From the NCBI GenBank assembly GCA_943370145.1, contig CALRPY020000001.1, positions 233,031-297,030 of the forward strand: 64,000 bases of DNA. Reading direction: 5' to 3'. Of the stretch, positions 61,547 through 64,000 are shown piece after piece. Position 1 is the first letter of the stretch. Every line of letters begins with the position of its first letter. The notes below the pieces were generated by a model. The model did not search any database. It had not been told where the DNA came from and worked only from the letters and a program-made list of their open reading frames with translations. The translations under genes and the position numbers were made by a program. The stretch is from Ga0077536 sp943370145 (GTDB taxonomy: Bacteria > Pseudomonadota > Gammaproteobacteria > Ga0077536).

Positions 61547-63246
61547 GCGCGGGCGTTTCCGGTCGGCGAGCCCTTGGCGCTGCGCTCGTGCTGCTCGCGA
61601 GCGGCCTGGGCGTCGACGCGAAGGCCTTCGAGCGCGGGCCGCCAGGCCCGCCAATGGAGCGCCCCACGCTCGATGATCGCGAGGTGCCTGCGACCGGGCA
61701 GGCCCCCCTTACCATGCCCGCGCCGACCCCAAGCGCCAGCCCACCGCTCGCGTCCGGCCTGATCCTGTTCGTACGCGAGTACCGGCTGTCGGGCAATACC
61801 GTGTTCACGAACGACGAGCTCGCCACCGTGACAGCGCCTTACGCCGGCCGCGAAATCGGCAGCGAGGAACTTGCCGCCCTGCGCCTCGCACTGACCCGCT
61901 ACTACGTTGAGCGCGGCTACATCAATTCCGGGGCCGTCGTGCCGGATCAGGACGTCACGGACGGCGTCGTGCGCATCGACATCGTCGAGGGTCGCCTGAC
62001 CGACATCGAGATCAGCGGCAACCGCCGGCTCGACAGCGATTACCTCGGCGGTCGCCTGCGCCAGGGCGCAGGACCGCCGCTCAACGTCGCCAGCCTGCAG
62101 GAACAGTTCCAGATGCTGCTCGCAGGCCCCTTCCTCAAGCGTATCAACGGTGAACTGGCGCCCGGCGCGCAACCCGGCGAAGCGATGCTGAAAGCGCGCG
62201 TCGAGGAACGCAGGCCCTGGGCACTGAGCGTCGGCCTCGACAATGACATCACGCCGACGCTCGGCGAGTTTCGCGGCGTGCTGCATGCGGCCGCGATCAG
62301 TCCGACCCGCTCGGGCGACATCCTCAGCACCGATCTCGCGTACGGAGAGGGGCTCAAGGAAGCACAAATCGATTACTCGCTGCCACTCAACCCGCGCGGC
62401 ACGACGCTGCAGCTGTTCGGCGACTGGTCGAACGGCGAGGTCGTCGAGGAACTGCTGTCAGGGCTCGACATCGAGGGCGAGACCACGAGCCTGGGCGCGC
62501 GCATCAATCATCCCGTGTGTGAAAGCGCCCGGGAACGCTTCGTGCTGGGCTTCGGCTTCGACTCCCGCGAGAGTTCGACCTCCCTGCTCGGCCGTGGCTT
62601 CGCATTTTCACCCGGCGTCGAGCCGAGCGGCGACAGCCAGGTCAGCGTGGTGCGCGTCGCGCAGGACTGGAACCGCCGCTCGCCGTTGCAGGTCTTCGCC
62701 GTGCGCTCGACATTCAGCGTCGGTGTCGACCTGCTGGGCGCCACGCACAACCCGCGCGGGCAGCCGGACGGGCGCTTCTTCGCCTGGCTGGGCCAGGCGC
62801 AGTGGGCGCGCCGACTGCCGTGGGCCGACAGCCAGGTCATCTTCCGCCTCGACGGACAGTGGGCCGCCGACCCGCTGCTGCCACTGGAGCAGTTCTCGGT
62901 GGGCGGTGGCCGCACGGTGCGCGGCTACGGCAAGAACCTGCTGGTGCGCGACCACGGCTTTGCGACCTCGCTCGAACTGCGCGTGCCGGTGCTGCGCACG
63001 GACGCGGGCCTGTCGCTGCTCGAGATCGCCCCCTTCGTCGACGCCGGTGGCGCCTGGTTCGAGAACCGGGAGAACCCCTCCCCGTCCATCATTCCCGCAG
63101 TGGGTATCGGGCTGCGCAGCAACCCGCATCCGAAGCTGCGTGCTGAACTCTACTGGGGCCACGCCCTGGAAGACATTCCCGGTGAAGGCGACAGCCTGCA
63201 GGAAAGCGGCATCTACTTCACGCTGGCCGCGAACGTTTTCGACTAG
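61543..63246 (+). CDS. TpsB outer-membrane transporter (ShlB/FhaC family)
   Basis: A 567-residue Omp85-superfamily transporter that exports the TpsA protein. After a signal peptide and proline-rich stretch there are POTRA domains (IEISGNRRLDSDYLGGRL) and a 16-strand barrel ending in phenylalanine-containing FTLAANVFD. The conserved loop-6 motif is GGGRTVRGYGKN. Start GTG overlaps the TpsA stop by four bases (GTGA), so the pair is translationally coupled in the order substrate then transporter. Confidence 0.93.
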   Translation: MSAGVSGRRALGAALVLLASGLGVDAKAFERGPPGPPMERPTLDDREVPATGQAPLTMPAPTPSASPPLASGLILFVREYRLSGNTVFTNDELATVTAPYAGREIGSEELAALRLALTRYYVERGYINSGAVVPDQDVTDGVVRIDIVEGRLTDIEISGNRRLDSDYLGGRLRQGAGPPLNVASLQEQFQMLLAGPFLKRINGELAPGAQPGEAMLKARVEERRPWALSVGLDNDITPTLGEFRGVLHAAAISPTRSGDILSTDLAYGEGLKEAQIDYSLPLNPRGTTLQLFGDWSNGEVVEELLSGLDIEGETTSLGARINHPVCESARERFVLGFGFDSRESSTSLLGRGFAFSPGVEPSGDSQVSVVRVAQDWNRRSPLQVFAVRSTFSVGVDLLGATHNPRGQPDGRFFAWLGQAQWARRLPWADSQVIFRLDGQWAADPLLPLEQFSVGGGRTVRGYGKNLLVRDHGFATSLELRVPVLRTDAGLSLLEIAPFVDAGGAWFENRENPSPSIIPAVGIGLRSNPHPKLRAELYWGHALEDIPGEGDSLQESGIYFTLAANVFD

Positions 63247-63254
63247 GGCCCTCG

Positions 63255-64000
63255 ATGCTGACGACCACACGCAGTTCCATTGCCGCGCGGGGCGCACGGT
63301 CCGCCGGGCGCAGCGCCATCCTGCTGCTGGCCGTGCTTGCCTGCGGCGGGTCGCGGCTTGCCGCTGCGGCCGACCAGCCTGGCAACGCGGACCGGCCAAG
63401 CCTGCTGCTGGAAAGCGCCAGGGCTGCAATTGCCGATGGCCGGCATCCCGAGGCCGTGCGTATCGCGACCGAGGCCTGCGCGATCGCGGACACGCGCGAC
63501 GATGCGGGGCTCGTCGCGCGGTGCCGCACGGTGGCCGGCCAGGCCCTGTTGCTCGCCGGCGAGCGCGACCGCGCCGCGGTCGAACTTCAGGCGGCCATCG
63601 ACACCGCGCGCGGCGCGGGCCTGCTGCTCGTCACCGCGGAGGCGGAAAACGATCTGGGTGGTCTGCTGGGGGCACGCGGCGACCACGCGGCGGCGCTGCG
63701 CCTGTTCGAGCAGAGCGCGCAGGACGCCCGTGCGGCGGGCAGTGCGCGCGAGGCGCTCCGTGCGGAGATCAACGCGGCGCGCAGCCTGGCCGCGGCCGGC
63801 AGACCGCAGGACGCCAGGACGAGCTTGCGCGCGCTGCGGCCCGCGCTGGCCGCTCTGCCCGACGATGCACGAAAGGCCGCCCTGCTGACGGGTGCGGGCC
63901 GGCTGCTCGCGGACCCGGCGCAGGGTGCCATCGACGCGATCGACCTGGCAGCCGCGCGCGCGCTGTTCGACGACGCGGCCACGCTCGCCGCGGCCGCCGG
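63255..64000 (+). CDS. secreted TPR-like protein, 3' truncated by the window (possible CHAT protein)
   Basis: An open frame from ATG 63255 to the window end (248 codons, no stop). It has a signal peptide-like start (GRSAILLLAVLACGGSRLAAA) followed by TPR-like helical repeats (ESARAAIADGRHPEAVRIAT, LFEQSAQDARAAGSAREALR). In the comparable loci I know, the gene after the transporter encodes a TPR-CHAT caspase-like protein. No CHAT domain can be seen here because the C-terminus lies outside the window. It starts 8 bp after the TpsB stop. Confidence 0.7.
   Translation, partial: MLTTTRSSIAARGARSAGRSAILLLAVLACGGSRLAAAADQPGNADRPSLLLESARAAIADGRHPEAVRIATEACAIADTRDDAGLVARCRTVAGQALLLAGERDRAAVELQAAIDTARGAGLLLVTAEAENDLGGLLGARGDHAAALRLFEQSAQDARAAGSAREALRAEINAARSLAAAGRPQDARTSLRALRPALAALPDDARKAALLTGAGRLLADPAQGAIDAIDLAAARALFDDAATLAAAA

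Overview
The window is about 64 kb of GC-rich DNA with dense bacterial coding and third-position G/C bias strong enough to open long antisense reading frames. The gene set fits a free-living, motile, aerobic Gram-negative proteobacterium, most likely a gammaproteobacterium of the Nevskiales/Steroidobacterales kind: squalene-hopene cyclase, Kup, MotAB, a two-partner secretion pair, RimO, a CpxRA-like system and two Baeyer-Villiger-type monooxygenases. The taxonomic placement is inference. I saw no tRNA, rRNA, CRISPR array, transposase, integrase or other mobile-element gene.

Layout. (1) 37-3358: an SBP56-type methanethiol oxidase followed 4 bp later by one protein that joins a SCO1/SenC copper chaperone to a MauG-like di-haem domain. 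(2) 3359-6043: sparse DNA with small hypothetical genes and a perfect 13-bp hairpin. (3) 5596-8194 (minus): a tungsten/molybdenum aldehyde ferredoxin oxidoreductase, a MoaD-like protein and a small unknown protein, closed by an intrinsic terminator. (4) 8320-12019 (plus): an AlkA-like glycosylase, a quinone reductase, a flavin monooxygenase and a DUF2478 protein. (5) 12237-24060: mostly minus-strand metabolism, including an aspartoacylase-like hydrolase paired with a GCS2 ligase, a VOC protein, an esterase, an omega-aminotransferase, a Sel1 repeat protein, a beta-hydroxyacid dehydrogenase, rimO and a gamma-glutamyltransferase. (6) 24181-29750 (plus): a MacAB/Lol-like export operon (adaptor, ATPase, two permeases), then a LuxR-type regulator. 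(7) 29833-32550: a Spy/CpxP-like periplasmic protein divergent from a CpxRA-like two-component system, with a tandem CpxR-box-like repeat between them. (8) 32711-42570: a second monooxygenase, then a long minus-strand run of carboxylic-acid and sulfur metabolism (thioesterase, glutamine-synthetase-like ligase, two hydroxyacid oxidases, MetY, CoA-binding protein, DmdC-like acyl-CoA dehydrogenase). (9) 42836-52219: squalene-hopene cyclase, a regulatory-looking intergenic region, a REC-GGDEF-EAL protein, motAB behind a near-consensus sigma-28 promoter, Kup and a DMT transporter.

(10) 52467-64000 is the most unusual part. It carries a glutaminase fused to STAS and cyclic-nucleotide-binding domains, a DUF928 secreted protein, a CHASE2 nucleotide cyclase with a non-canonical base-recognition residue, an unrecognised secreted protein, a filamentous-haemagglutinin-type TpsA, its TpsB transporter, and a signal-peptide/helical-repeat protein that runs off the window end. 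TpsA, TpsB, DUF928, CHASE2 and a TPR (often CHAT-protease) protein are a combination I associate mainly with cyanobacteria; finding it with a nearby cyclic-nucleotide-binding enzyme suggests a signal-linked cell-surface module.

Several genes end in strong GC-rich hairpins without a U-tract, usually within a few to about 25 bases of the stop codon.
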